Below, piece by piece: positions 56,858-64,000 of a stretch of DNA of 64,000 nucleotides. Positions within the stretch are counted from its first letter, which is position 1. The number at the start of each line of letters is the position of its first letter. The position numbers and the translations under genes are program-made. This stretch comes from JAFARZ01 sp035651595 (lineage in GTDB: Bacteria > Actinomycetota > Actinomycetes > Streptosporangiales > Streptosporangiaceae): positions 49,266-113,265 of the forward strand of contig DASRFJ010000033.1 of assembly GCA_035651595.1 (NCBI GenBank), written 5' to 3'. Below the pieces are notes generated by a model. The model had not been told where the DNA came from. It saw only the letters and a list, made by a program, of their open reading frames with translations, and did no database searches.

Positions 56858-58501
56858 TCAGTGGGCCGGTGCCAGCCGGTCCGCGACCCAGCCCAGGTCC
56901 GGGCTGATGTAAATGGCCGGCGCGGCGTACGGGTTCTCGAGCGTCGGGTAGTTCGCGACGTTGTTGCCGTTGAACTCGATCTCGTCCTGCTGCTCGAAGA
57001 GCGGGATGTCGGGCAGCTGCTGGGCGAAGATCTGCTCTATCTGCGCGAAGTCCTGCGTGTCGGACAGCTCATTGGGACTCGCGGCGATGGTGTTCAGCAG
57101 CGAGTCCACCGTCGGGTTCGAGTAGCGGCCGAAGTTGCCGACCGTGTCGTTCTGGCCGAGCGGTGTGGCGATCTTGCTGTACAGCATTTCGTAGTAGTAG
57201 TACCAAGGACTCGGCACGTAGCCGTAGTTGGAGATCAGCAGCTGGAAGTTGCCCGTGGACTGATCGGCGGTCCAGGCGGCGTACGCCTCGGAATCGATCG
57301 TGAGGTTGATCCCGGCCGGCTTGAGCTCGCTCTGGATGATCTGCAGGTCGCTGATGTAGTCCGTATAGCCGGTGACGACCTTGACGGTCAGGTTCAGCGG
57401 CGTCTTGATCCCGGCCTTGGCGAGGGTGTTCTTCGCCTGCGTCGCGCTGGCGGCCGGGAACGTGCCGAGCTGCGGACTGGCCACCGCGTTGAAGTTCGGC
57501 GTGAGCAGGGCCGCGGGGTTGGACGGCGGCGCGTATCCGTTGTAGACCGTGCCGCTGATGTAGTTCCGGTCCAGCGCCTGGCTGATCGCCTGGCGGACGG
57601 CCAGGCTGGTCGTCGGCCCCTTGGCCATGTTCGGGACCAGGAAGGCCGTGGACAGCGGGATGTCGACGACCGTGAACTTGGGGTTCTTGCCCAGGTAGGT
57701 GACCTTGATGTTGGGGATGAAGCTGCCGGCCCAGTCGAGCTGGCCCTGCTCGATCGCCGCGTCCGAGGTGGTGTTGCCGGTGTAGGCGAGGAACCGGATC
57801 GTCTTGAACTTCGGCAGGCCCGGCATGTAGTAGTGCGGGTTCGCGGTGAGTTCCATCACCTGGCCGGCCACCTTGCTGACCTCGTAGGCACCGGTACCGA
57901 CGGGCTTCGAGTCGAGGTAGGTGGACTTGTCCGGGATCGACTGCCAGATGTGCTGCGGCAGGATGTATGTCTTGCCGAGCGCGGCGTAGCCGTCGGTGTA
58001 GGCCGGCGTCGTGAAGTTGATGATGGCGGTGTACGTGCCGCTGGTCGTCGCGCCCGCGAGCGGCAGCGCGTTCTCGTTCAGCGCCGTGTTCTGTTGCGCC
58101 AGGTTGAACGTGTACGCGACGTCGGCGGCGGTGAACGGCTTCCCGTCGGACCAGGTCACACCGTGCCTGACCTGTACCGTCAGGGTCTTGCCCGCGTTGG
58201 ACCAGGCGTAGCTGTAGCCCAGCCACGACTGCACCGAGCCTGCCTTGGCCGTGTCGAAGAAGAACAGCGGCTCGTAGATCATGCCGCGGGAAGCTACCTG
58301 CGCGTTCGGGGAGTACTGGTTGAAGTTCGGGACGAAGTCGCCGGCGGCGCCGGTGGTCACGGTCAGCACGCCGCTCGGTCCCGACGTCGCCGATCCGCTG
58401 GAGCTGCCGCCGCTGCCGCCGCTGCTGCCGCAGGCGGCGAGGGTCGCCACGGCAAGAAATGCGGCGGCCGGGGCCAGCAGAACATGCCAGTGCCTGTTCA
58501 T
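56858..58501 (-). CDS. ABC transporter substrate-binding lipoprotein, family 5 (oligosaccharide-type)
   Basis: 547 aa. Lipobox ATLAAC (Cys24), Gly/Ser linker, then SBP_bac_5: LTVQVRHGVTWSDGKPFTAADV, KPVGTGAYEV, LAVRQAISQALDRNYISGTVY and a C-terminal QLPDIPLFEQQDEIEFN. Family 5 proteins linked to LacI regulators and glycoside hydrolases usually bind cello- or manno-oligosaccharides rather than peptides. ATG 58501 follows AGAGGG by eight bases. First gene of its operon, with a LacI-type operator in its promoter. Confidence 0.9.
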   Translation of the reverse strand: MNRHWHVLLAPAAAFLAVATLAACGSSGGSGGSSSGSATSGPSGVLTVTTGAAGDFVPNFNQYSPNAQVASRGMIYEPLFFFDTAKAGSVQSWLGYSYAWSNAGKTLTVQVRHGVTWSDGKPFTAADVAYTFNLAQQNTALNENALPLAGATTSGTYTAIINFTTPAYTDGYAALGKTYILPQHIWQSIPDKSTYLDSKPVGTGAYEVSKVAGQVMELTANPHYYMPGLPKFKTIRFLAYTGNTTSDAAIEQGQLDWAGSFIPNIKVTYLGKNPKFTVVDIPLSTAFLVPNMAKGPTTSLAVRQAISQALDRNYISGTVYNGYAPPSNPAALLTPNFNAVASPQLGTFPAASATQAKNTLAKAGIKTPLNLTVKVVTGYTDYISDLQIIQSELKPAGINLTIDSEAYAAWTADQSTGNFQLLISNYGYVPSPWYYYYEMLYSKIATPLGQNDTVGNFGRYSNPTVDSLLNTIAASPNELSDTQDFAQIEQIFAQQLPDIPLFEQQDEIEFNGNNVANYPTLENPYAAPAIYISPDLGWVADRLAPAH

Positions 58502-58546
58502 CGTAGACACCCTCTTTCCAGTCACCGCGGAAGTCGGTGTGTCGCG

Positions 58547-58575
58547 ATCGAAGCACTATACCGGTTAAGTGTCAA
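58547..58575 (-). promoter_or_regulatory. Promoter and LacI-type operator of the oligosaccharide ABC operon
   Basis: On the minus strand TTGACA (58575-58570) and TTCGAT (58552-58547) are 17 bases apart. Between them lies CACTTAACCGGTATAGTG (58571-58554), an 18-base palindrome with one mismatch and the CCGG centre usual for LacI-family sites. The same arrangement, with one base changed, is at 59703-59731. The ATG is 46 bases downstream. Confidence 0.85.
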
Positions 58576-58598
58576 GCCCTCCGGGCGTCCTCCGTCCT

Positions 58599-58665
58599 CA
58601 GGAGGTGCGTGGCCCCCGAAGCCCCCTAGCCGGGGGTCTGTGGCCCCCGGAGCCCCCTTGCGCGG
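58599..58665. repeat. G/C-rich repeat (family 3) at the 3' end of the LacI gene
   Basis: TGCGTGGCCCCCGAAGCCCCC, TAGCCGGGGG and a second GTGGCCCCCGGAGCCCCC unit. The CTAG in the element supplies the LacI stop codon, so the last about nine residues of the regulator (RGLRGPQTPG) are repeat-encoded. The core is the same as that inside copA. Confidence 0.85.
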
Positions 58666-59690
58666 TGGGGCGAACGGGGCACCCGCGGGTGCCCGGCGGA
58701 TTCGCGGACCACCAGCTGGGGCGGCCCCTCCTGGAAGTCGGCGACCTCCGCGCCCTCGATGGCCAGGCTCAGCAGGCGCGCCGCGCGCACTCCCGCCTCG
58801 ACGGTGTCCCAGCGCAGGGCCGTCACCGCGGGGTGCACGAGCTCGCACAGCACGGAGTCGCCCCAGGCCACAATCGACAGGTCACCCGGCACGGTCAGGC
58901 CGGCCCGCTGCACGGCGCCGAGGGCCGCGACCGCCATGACGTCGTTGTCGTAGAGGATCGCGGTGGGTGGCTCGGGCCCGTCGAGCAGCGCCAGCGTGGC
59001 CTCGATGCCGTGCTCGGCGGTGTAGTCGGCGGCCACCGAGACCGCGTTGAGCCCCGCCGCTTCCGCCACCCGGGCGAACGCGTCCGTGCGCAGCTTGGAG
59101 TGCCAGTACCTGGGATAACCGCCGACCCTGGCGATCGCGCGGTGCCCGAGTCCGGCCAGGTGGCCGACCACCATCGTGGTGGCCGCCCGGTCGTCCTGCC
59201 AGACCGCCGGCAGCCCGCCCGCACCGCGCGGATGACCGACGGCGACGGCCGGTACCGACAGTTCGCGCAGCACCGGAACCCGGCGGTCCCGCACCTGGAG
59301 GTCGACGAGGACCACGCCGTCCACCTTGCGCTGCGCCCACCAGGTCCGGTACAGCTCGATCTCGGCGGCCTGATCCTCGGCCATGGTGAACAGCAGCGTC
59401 ACGTGATGCGCGGACAGTTCGGCCTGGATGCCGGAGATGAGCTGCATGAAGTACGGCTCGACGCCCAGCGTCCTGGCCGGCCGGTCGATGATCAGCCCGA
59501 CCGCGCCGGACCTGCCGTCGGACAGCGCCCTGGCGGCGCTGCTCGGCTTGAAGCCGACCTCGTCCGCGATGGCCAGGATGCGTTCTCGGGTCGCCGCCGA
59601 GACGCCGGGCTGCCCGTTGAGGGCAAACGACACGGCCGCCTTGGTGACGCCCGCCCGCCGCGCTACGTCGGCGATCGTCGGGCGCTTCAC
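58626..59690 (-). CDS. LacI family transcriptional repressor
   Basis: 354 aa. N-terminal HTH: RPTIADVARRAGVTKAAVSF, ALNGQPGVSAATRERI, then the hinge helix PSSAARALSDGRSG. The ligand domain follows (GLIIDRP...QRKVDGVVLVDLQVRDRRVP; PPTAILYDNDVMAVAALGAV; LSIVAWGDSVLCELVHP). GTG 59690 follows GGGGGG by six to seven bases. Identical palindromes flank it at 58554 and 59707. It should repress both the transporter operon and the divergent hydrolase and be released by the transported sugar. The C-terminus is extended by a G/C-rich repeat. Confidence 0.92.
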   Translation of the reverse strand: MKRPTIADVARRAGVTKAAVSFALNGQPGVSAATRERILAIADEVGFKPSSAARALSDGRSGAVGLIIDRPARTLGVEPYFMQLISGIQAELSAHHVTLLFTMAEDQAAEIELYRTWWAQRKVDGVVLVDLQVRDRRVPVLRELSVPAVAVGHPRGAGGLPAVWQDDRAATTMVVGHLAGLGHRAIARVGGYPRYWHSKLRTDAFARVAEAAGLNAVSVAADYTAEHGIEATLALLDGPEPPTAILYDNDVMAVAALGAVQRAGLTVPGDLSIVAWGDSVLCELVHPAVTALRWDTVEAGVRAARLLSLAIEGAEVADFQEGPPQLVVRESAGHPRVPRSPHRARGLRGPQTPG

Positions 59691-59702
59691 TCTGGTCCCC
59701 CC

Positions 59703-59731
59703 TTGACACTAAACCGGTATAGTGCTTCGAT
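59703..59731 (+). promoter_or_regulatory. Promoter and LacI-type operator of the glycoside hydrolase gene, leaderless
   Basis: TTGACA (59703-59708), 17-base spacer, TTCGAT (59726-59731). The spacer and its edge hold CACTAAACCGGTATAGTG (59707-59724), near-identical to the ABC operon's operator. The hydrolase ATG at 59739 is 7 bases after the -10 element and has no Shine-Dalgarno, so the message is leaderless. The same operator also lies in the LacI promoter on the other strand, 17 bases from its start codon. Confidence 0.85.
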
Positions 59732-59738
59732 CCGCTAC

Positions 59739-61664
59739 ATGCGCAGGAACGCCGCCAAGATTATCTCCGGTACGCAACCGGTCAACTGGCTGGGCGCCAA
59801 CTTCTGGTCCCGGACCGGCGGCCCCCTGATGTGGCGGACCTACGACCCGGCGGTGGTCAGCGCCGAGCTGAGCGTGCTGCGCGACCACGGGCTGTCGATG
59901 ACCCGGTCGTTCTTCTACTGGCCGGACTTCATGCCGGCGCCGGACCGGATCGACGAGGAGCTGACCGCCAGGTTCGCCGACTTCCTCGACCGCCACTCGG
60001 CGCTGGGCATGAGCACCGTGCCCACGTTCATCGTCGGCCACATGTCGGGCGACAACTGGGACCCGGCCTGGCGAGCCGGGCGGCACCTGTACACGGACGT
60101 GTGGATGGTCGGCCGGCAGGCGTGGTTCGCCGGGGAGATGGTGCGCAGGTTCGGCCCGCATCCCGCGGTGGCCGGCTGGCTGGTCTCCAACGAGATGCCG
60201 ATCTACGGTGGCAAGGACAGCCCGCCCGAAGTCGTCGCCACCTGGGCGCAGCTGATCAGGGACGCGGTCCGCGCGGCGGGCGGGCATCAGCCGTTCTCGC
60301 TCGGGGACGGCGCCTGGGGCATCGAGGTGCGCGGCGTGGAGAACGGGTTCCGCCTCGCCGACAGCGCCCGGCTCTGCGACTTCCTCGGCCCGCACGTCTA
60401 CCCGATCGGCGACGACCAGATCCGCCAGCACTACGCCGCCGCCTGGGAGTGCGAGCTGGCGAGCACGTTCGGCAAGCCGGTCGTGCTGGAGGAGTTCGGC
60501 GTCAGCTCGGATTTCGCCGCGGCCCGGCACGCCGCGCGGTACTACCGTCATGCGCTGCACAACAGCCTGCTGGCCGGCGCGACGGGCTGGATCGCGTGGA
60601 ACAACACGGACTTCGGGCTGCCGGATCAGGAGCCGTATTACCACAAGGCGTTCGAGCAGAACTTCGGCCTCACCGATACGGCCGGGACGCCGAAGCCGAC
60701 GCTGCGCGAGATGGCCTCGTTCCGCGCCACGCTCACCGCGATCGGCGCCGAACGCTGCGGCCGCGCGGACACCGACGTCGCCCTGGTCGTCCCGGCCCAC
60801 ATGGACACCGCGTTCCCGTTCGCCTCACCCGCCGACCGCACGTCGGCGGCGAAGGCACTCGCGCAGGCCTACGTGTCGGTCCGCCTCGCGGACCTGCCGC
60901 CGGCCCTGTCCCGGGAAAGCGAGGGCATCGGCGAAGGTGCACGGCTGTACCTGCTCCCATCGGTGAAGCAGTTGCTGGCCCCGACTCCGTCCGTGCTGGA
61001 GCGGCTCGCCACGGCCGGCGCCTGCGTCTACCTGTCGTACTCCGCCGGCGAGAACGCCTGGCATCGCGGACCCTCCTACGGACGGCTCAACGAGCTGTTC
61101 GGCGTCAGTCACCAGCTCGACGTCGGGCTCGGCGACCCGATCGAGGACGAGGTCGCCGAGCTGACGCTGATCCGGGACTTCGGCGGGCTGGCGAACGGGA
61201 CCACGCTGCGGTTCCGGGTGGCCGGCAACGAGCACGGCAAGGCATTCCTGCCCGTCGAGGTACGTACCGCCGATGTGGTCGCGACCGACGCGCACGGGCG
61301 GCCGGCGCTGCTGGTGCGCCGGCTCGGCGCGGGCTCGCTGGTGCTCGGCACGTACCCGGTGGAGCTGATGGCCGCGAACACACCGGCGGTCAACCCGGAC
61401 GATACCGTCAGCCTGTACCGCGCGCTCGCCGCGCACGCCGGTGTTGACCAGCCGGTCAGCGTCGACGATCCGCGGGTCGCCTGCGACACGCTGGTGCGTG
61501 ACGACGGTGCGCGCTTCGCCTTCCTGGTCAGCCACGCGAGCGAGCCGGTGACGGTCAAGCCCGTGCTGTCCGGTGACGCGCGGCTGGTCTCGCTTGCTGG
61601 CGAGAAGGTGGATGGGGCCGTGACAGTTCCGTCGTTCGGAGTAATGATCTTTAGTCTTCGATGA
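59739..61664 (+). CDS. Cellulase-family glycoside hydrolase (GH5-like), intracellular
   Basis: 641 aa without a signal peptide. A TIM-barrel domain (about 1-340) starts with NWLGANFWSRTGGPLMW. The acid/base glutamate is in WLVSNEMP (Glu152) and the nucleophile in VVLEEFGVSS (Glu252), the arrangement of clan A mannanases/cellulases. The rest (about 350-560) is an amidotransferase-like fold (LYLLPSVKQLL... AGACVYLSYSAG) resembling the trimerisation domain of GH42-type enzymes, with a C-terminal beta domain. It should cleave the oligosaccharide brought in by the neighbouring transporter. It is leaderless with a LacI operator. The 3' end overlaps the FAH gene by 14 bases. Confidence 0.85.
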   Translation: MRRNAAKIISGTQPVNWLGANFWSRTGGPLMWRTYDPAVVSAELSVLRDHGLSMTRSFFYWPDFMPAPDRIDEELTARFADFLDRHSALGMSTVPTFIVGHMSGDNWDPAWRAGRHLYTDVWMVGRQAWFAGEMVRRFGPHPAVAGWLVSNEMPIYGGKDSPPEVVATWAQLIRDAVRAAGGHQPFSLGDGAWGIEVRGVENGFRLADSARLCDFLGPHVYPIGDDQIRQHYAAAWECELASTFGKPVVLEEFGVSSDFAAARHAARYYRHALHNSLLAGATGWIAWNNTDFGLPDQEPYYHKAFEQNFGLTDTAGTPKPTLREMASFRATLTAIGAERCGRADTDVALVVPAHMDTAFPFASPADRTSAAKALAQAYVSVRLADLPPALSRESEGIGEGARLYLLPSVKQLLAPTPSVLERLATAGACVYLSYSAGENAWHRGPSYGRLNELFGVSHQLDVGLGDPIEDEVAELTLIRDFGGLANGTTLRFRVAGNEHGKAFLPVEVRTADVVATDAHGRPALLVRRLGAGSLVLGTYPVELMAANTPAVNPDDTVSLYRALAAHAGVDQPVSVDDPRVACDTLVRDDGARFAFLVSHASEPVTVKPVLSGDARLVSLAGEKVDGAVTVPSFGVMIFSLR

Positions 61665-62415
61665 CCATCCTGCTGGTCAGCGTGCCGATGCTCTCGATCG
61701 TGACCGCGACCTCGTCCCCGGCCGTCAGCGGTCCGGTGCTGGCCGCGGGCGTCCCGGTCAGCAGGACGTCGCCCGGGAGCAGCGTCATCACGTGGCTGAC
61801 GTAGGAGATCAGCCCCGGCACGTCCCACGGTAGCTCAGAAGTGCGCACTTGGGTGCGCACGACACCGTTCACCGAGGTGCTGACCGCCAGGTCGGCCGGC
61901 GACGTGCCGGTCTCGATCCACGGCCCGAGCGGACAGAACGTGTCGAAACCCTTCGCCCGCGTCCATTGTCCGTCGCGGGCCTGGAGGTCGCGCGCGGTGA
62001 CGTCGCTCGCGCACGTGTAGCCGAAGACGACGTCCTCGGCGCGCTCGGCCGGCACCTGGCGACAGAGCCGGCCGATGATCACGGCCAGCTCACCCTCCAC
62101 ATCCACCCGCTCGGTCAGCTTCACCGGGTACCTGATCGCGTCCCCCGGCCCGGTCACGGCCGTGGACGGCTTGAGAAACAGCACCGGCTCCTGGTCTTGG
62201 TCGCCGGGCGCGACAGCCACCACTTTGCTGGGCAAAACGGGCGCCAGCAGCCTGACGTCGAGCAGCGGATAGGCCCGCCCGGTCAGCCGGACACCACTCG
62301 GATCCACGCCAAACGGATGCCCGTGCAGCTCCGCGATCGTGAGACCGCTCTCCTCCGCGCCCTCAACAACGCCGTACGCGACTCCGTCTCCTTTGGCGAA
62401 TCTCGCGATACGCAC
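61651..62415 (-). CDS. Fumarylacetoacetate hydrolase (FAH) family protein
   Basis: 254 aa. The C-terminal FAH domain has the acidic metal site: VDVEGELAVIIGR, then ASDVTARDLQ, then KGFDTFCPLGPW and LLPGDVLLTGTPA. This resembles acylpyruvase/2-hydroxyhepta-diene isomerase-type enzymes. The usual vglNYxxH segment is replaced by VAVAPGDQDQEPVLFLK. Substrate unknown. It is convergent with the glycoside hydrolase gene and preceded on the same strand by the DUF2630 gene. Confidence 0.9.
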   Translation of the reverse strand: MRIARFAKGDGVAYGVVEGAEESGLTIAELHGHPFGVDPSGVRLTGRAYPLLDVRLLAPVLPSKVVAVAPGDQDQEPVLFLKPSTAVTGPGDAIRYPVKLTERVDVEGELAVIIGRLCRQVPAERAEDVVFGYTCASDVTARDLQARDGQWTRAKGFDTFCPLGPWIETGTSPADLAVSTSVNGVVRTQVRTSELPWDVPGLISYVSHVMTLLPGDVLLTGTPAASTGPLTAGDEVAVTIESIGTLTSRMVIED

Positions 62416-62424
62416 GCTACTCCC

Positions 62425-62670
62425 TCACTGCCGGTAGTTCTCGACCTCACTGACTGGCCGCACCGAGGCGTCCTCCGGATTCTCGCCGAACTCACGGCGG
62501 GCCCTGCGCTGCCGCAGCAGATCCCAGCACTGGTCCAGCGCCTGCTCGGCGGACCGCAGCTGCTCGTGCTCCTCGGCACTGCTCAGCTCGCCGTTCGCCA
62601 GCTGCTGGCGAAGCTTGTGCTCGGTTTCGATCAGTTCACCGATCGTAGCCATGATCTGCTTATCGTCCAT
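62425..62670 (-). CDS. DUF2630 family protein
   Basis: 81 aa. The sequence follows DUF2630 almost throughout: IMATIGELIETEHKLRQQLANGE, then LRSAEQALDQCWDLLRQRRA and a FGENPEDASVRPVSEVENY end. It is a small alpha-helical protein of actinobacteria with no assigned function. Nine bases separate it from the FAH-family gene downstream, so they may be cotranscribed. Confidence 0.9.
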   Translation of the reverse strand: MDDKQIMATIGELIETEHKLRQQLANGELSSAEEHEQLRSAEQALDQCWDLLRQRRARREFGENPEDASVRPVSEVENYRQ

Positions 62671-62729
62671 GCCCCTACCGTAAGTCCCCGTTCACCATGC
62701 TGTCGCGGGGGACCCGGGTATAGCGAACG

Positions 62730-62749
62730 GCCCGCGGTCTCCCGCGGGC
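62730..62749 (-). terminator. Hairpin terminator of the secreted-protein gene
   Basis: GCCCGCGG (62730-62737) and CCGCGGGC (62742-62749) form an 8-pair stem with a 4-base loop, 20 bases beyond the stop of the minus-strand gene at 62769. There is no T-run. Confidence 0.6.
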
Positions 62750-62768
62750 AGTTTCGTTTCGTGCCGGG

Positions 62769-63350
62769 TTAGCCGAGTCGGGCCGCTCGGGCCTTGCCCG
62801 CCTTCGCCACGGAGATCGTGCCGAGGACCGGCAGCCTCTTGGACGTCGCGGTGCAGTTGATCGTCGCCTTGCCGAGGATACTGTTGGTGAGGCTGAACGA
62901 TGCCGTCTTACCTGGCGTGATGTTCACCTTGCCGGTCTTGGTCAGCTTCACCGAGCCGCTCAAGGTGGCCTTCACCGTACCCGAATTGGCGCTCTTCAGG
63001 AACGCCTTCACGGTCACCGAGCCCTTCTGGGCCCCGGATTCGGTCAGCGTGGACTTGATCGTGACATTGGTGATCGTGACCGACGGCAGCCCGGACGGGG
63101 CGAACGAGATCTTCAGCTTGACGGTCTTGCCGGCCGTCGCCTTGGCCGGCGCGCTGAGGGTGAGCGTGGTCGGCACCGTCTTCGTGCCGAGGATCGGTAC
63201 CTTGCAGGAGTAGTTGACCGTGTGCGACTTGCTCGCCGGCGCGGCCGGTGCGGCGGCGGCCGCCCCCGCACCAGCGGCGACGCCGGTACCCGCGAGGATC
63301 ACCACTGCTGCTGCGCCAGCGGCCAGCCGGCCCGCCGAACCCTTGGACAT
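62769..63350 (-). CDS. Secreted actinobacterial protein of unknown function
   Basis: 193 aa. Signal peptide (about 1-37, cleavage near AAPAAPA). The mature part has a single pair of cysteines (NYSCKV and INCTAT) at both ends of a domain with alternating Val/Thr/Lys strands and a Lys-rich C-terminus, which suggests a disulfide-closed beta-sandwich. It somewhat resembles the DUF6801-type exported domains. Promoter not identified; about 650 bases of gene-free sequence lie upstream. Confidence 0.72.
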   Translation of the reverse strand: MSKGSAGRLAAGAAAVVILAGTGVAAGAGAAAAAPAAPASKSHTVNYSCKVPILGTKTVPTTLTLSAPAKATAGKTVKLKISFAPSGLPSVTITNVTIKSTLTESGAQKGSVTVKAFLKSANSGTVKATLSGSVKLTKTGKVNITPGKTASFSLTNSILGKATINCTATSKRLPVLGTISVAKAGKARAARLG

Positions 63351-64000
63351 CTGACAGCCTCCCGTTTCACGTCCCGACGCCCGCCGCAGGCCGCGGATCG
63401 GGCAACTGCCACATTGGCGTTAGAACACGTTCTACGTCAAGAAGTCCCGCCGGACAATAACCCCGTCGCTTCGCGGGTCCGCGTGCTGGCGCGCCCCCGC
63501 ACCCCTAGGCCAGTTTCCGCCAACCGCGCGCGACGCCAGCGTAACCCCTGTGACGAATGAGACCCCCGTACGCCAACCGCGGCGAACTGGGCGTCCCAGA
63601 ACGACCTCCGCTCGCGGCGTGTTGCCCTATCCGGTCGTGATACGCCTGCCCACGCTCCCCATCAGGGACATTTAACCCATTCGGGACACTATTGTGGGTG
63701 GGTCAGATTATTGCGGACACTTACCCCCCCGATCTGGGGGGGTAAGTGTCCGCAATAATTCTTGGCCCCTATCCCGGGTTCATGCGGGCCAGCAAAATGG
63801 CAGGCCATACCATGAGAAGTCTGAGTATTGCGGGAACTATCGTACTTGGCGCTCTGTCCATCAAAGGACCAGTTTTAGCACCTAACGCTCGCCGATGCTG
63901 ACCATTCTGGGACGAATACCGAAATGTCGGTTGTGGGGTGCGGGGTGCAGTGGGTGGCGCGGGGGTGCGGGCGCGGTGCGGCGCGGGGTGCGGTGCGGGG
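63351..64000. other. Gene-free region at the end of the window
   Basis: It contains family-1 hairpin copy 4 with its conserved left flank (63632-63706) and, from about 63930, a GGGGTGCGG-type low-complexity tract that runs to the window end. The small frames across it appear to be palindrome translations. No RNA gene recognised. Confidence 0.65.
63707..63759. repeat. Hairpin repeat family 1, copy 4 (perfect)
   Basis: ATTATTGCGGACACTTACCC plus four C (63707-63730) is exactly complementary to 63736-63759 around the 5-base loop GATCT: a 24-pair perfect stem. The left flank GGTCGTGATACGCCTGCCCAC... is closely related to that of copy 1 (from about 6702). Confidence 0.97.

Noticed and set aside
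58569..59738. Extended plus-strand frame upstream of the glycoside hydrolase
   Set aside because: It is the reverse of the lacI gene. The promoter/operator and the leaderless ATG at 59739 mark the real start.
6776..63759. The repeated hairpins as a CRISPR array
   Set aside because: The copies are tens of kilobases apart with no spacers or cas genes.
63694..63885. Short frame across family-1 copy 4
   Set aside because: Its SVRNN peptide recurs at other copies because it is translated from the hairpin; it is not a gene.

Overview
The window is a stretch of very GC-rich chromosome (about 70% GC by eye) from a high-GC Gram-positive bacterium, an actinomycete. The signs are frequent GTG starts, apparently leaderless genes, AdnA/AdnB-type helicase-nucleases, DUF2630 and DUF4328 proteins, a mycosin-like protease, an MprAB-like two-component pair and a CsoR-type copper operator. 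The genus cannot be fixed from sequence alone; a Streptosporangiales- or Catenulispora-like soil actinomycete would fit (inference). No rRNA, tRNA, CRISPR array, insertion sequence, prophage or origin was seen.

Layout. 1-3.2 kb: FtsX permease / ABC ATPase / PadR regulator operon, minus strand. 3.3-6.4 kb: L,D-transpeptidase, GNAT acetyltransferase, DUF4328 and YdcF membrane proteins. 6.4-7.2 kb: gene-free, with hairpins. 7.2-11.6 kb: HD-GYP/LuxR protein, SGNH hydrolase and an MprAB-like two-component system. 11.7-15.5 kb: four-gene plus-strand cluster (phosphosulfolactate-synthase-like, VOC, acyltransferase 3, AMP-ligase) that looks biosynthetic. 15.5-22 kb: prepilin peptidase, TPP enzyme with DMT transporter, CopA ATPase under a CsoR-like operator, YnfA and a UBP zinc finger protein. 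22-31.8 kb: a sugar-sensing and uptake locus, comprising a response regulator, an unusual ABC-ATPase/GAF/histidine-kinase fusion, and a divergent XylFGH-like transporter ending in a repeat lipoprotein. 31.1-34.9 kb: MFS pump, AzlCD exporter and XRE/cupin regulator. 35.2-44.1 kb: the AdnA/AdnB pair split by an esterase and an FAD oxidoreductase. 44.5-50 kb: complete dipeptide-type ABC operon. 50.4-52.8 kb: ATL protein, mycosin-like protease and a membrane protein. 52.8-61.7 kb: a LacI-controlled oligosaccharide ABC transporter with a glycoside hydrolase, and the 3' remnant of another gene. 61.6-63.4 kb: FAH-family protein, DUF2630 protein and a secreted protein.

How the parts work together. 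The 22-31.8 kb locus joins a transporter to a kinase that carries the same kind of ATPase domain, and both divergent messages begin with a short ORF that has its own ribosome binding site. In the 53-62 kb locus two almost identical promoter/operator copies flank the LacI gene, one driving the transporter and one driving the hydrolase, so uptake and cleavage should be induced together.

Running across the whole window are several families of palindromic repeats. One is a 24-bp-stem hairpin (four copies), one an 80-82 bp palindrome (three copies), and one a very G/C-rich element that is found inside or at the ends of reading frames. These repeats, and the ABC-kinase fusion, are the most unusual content.
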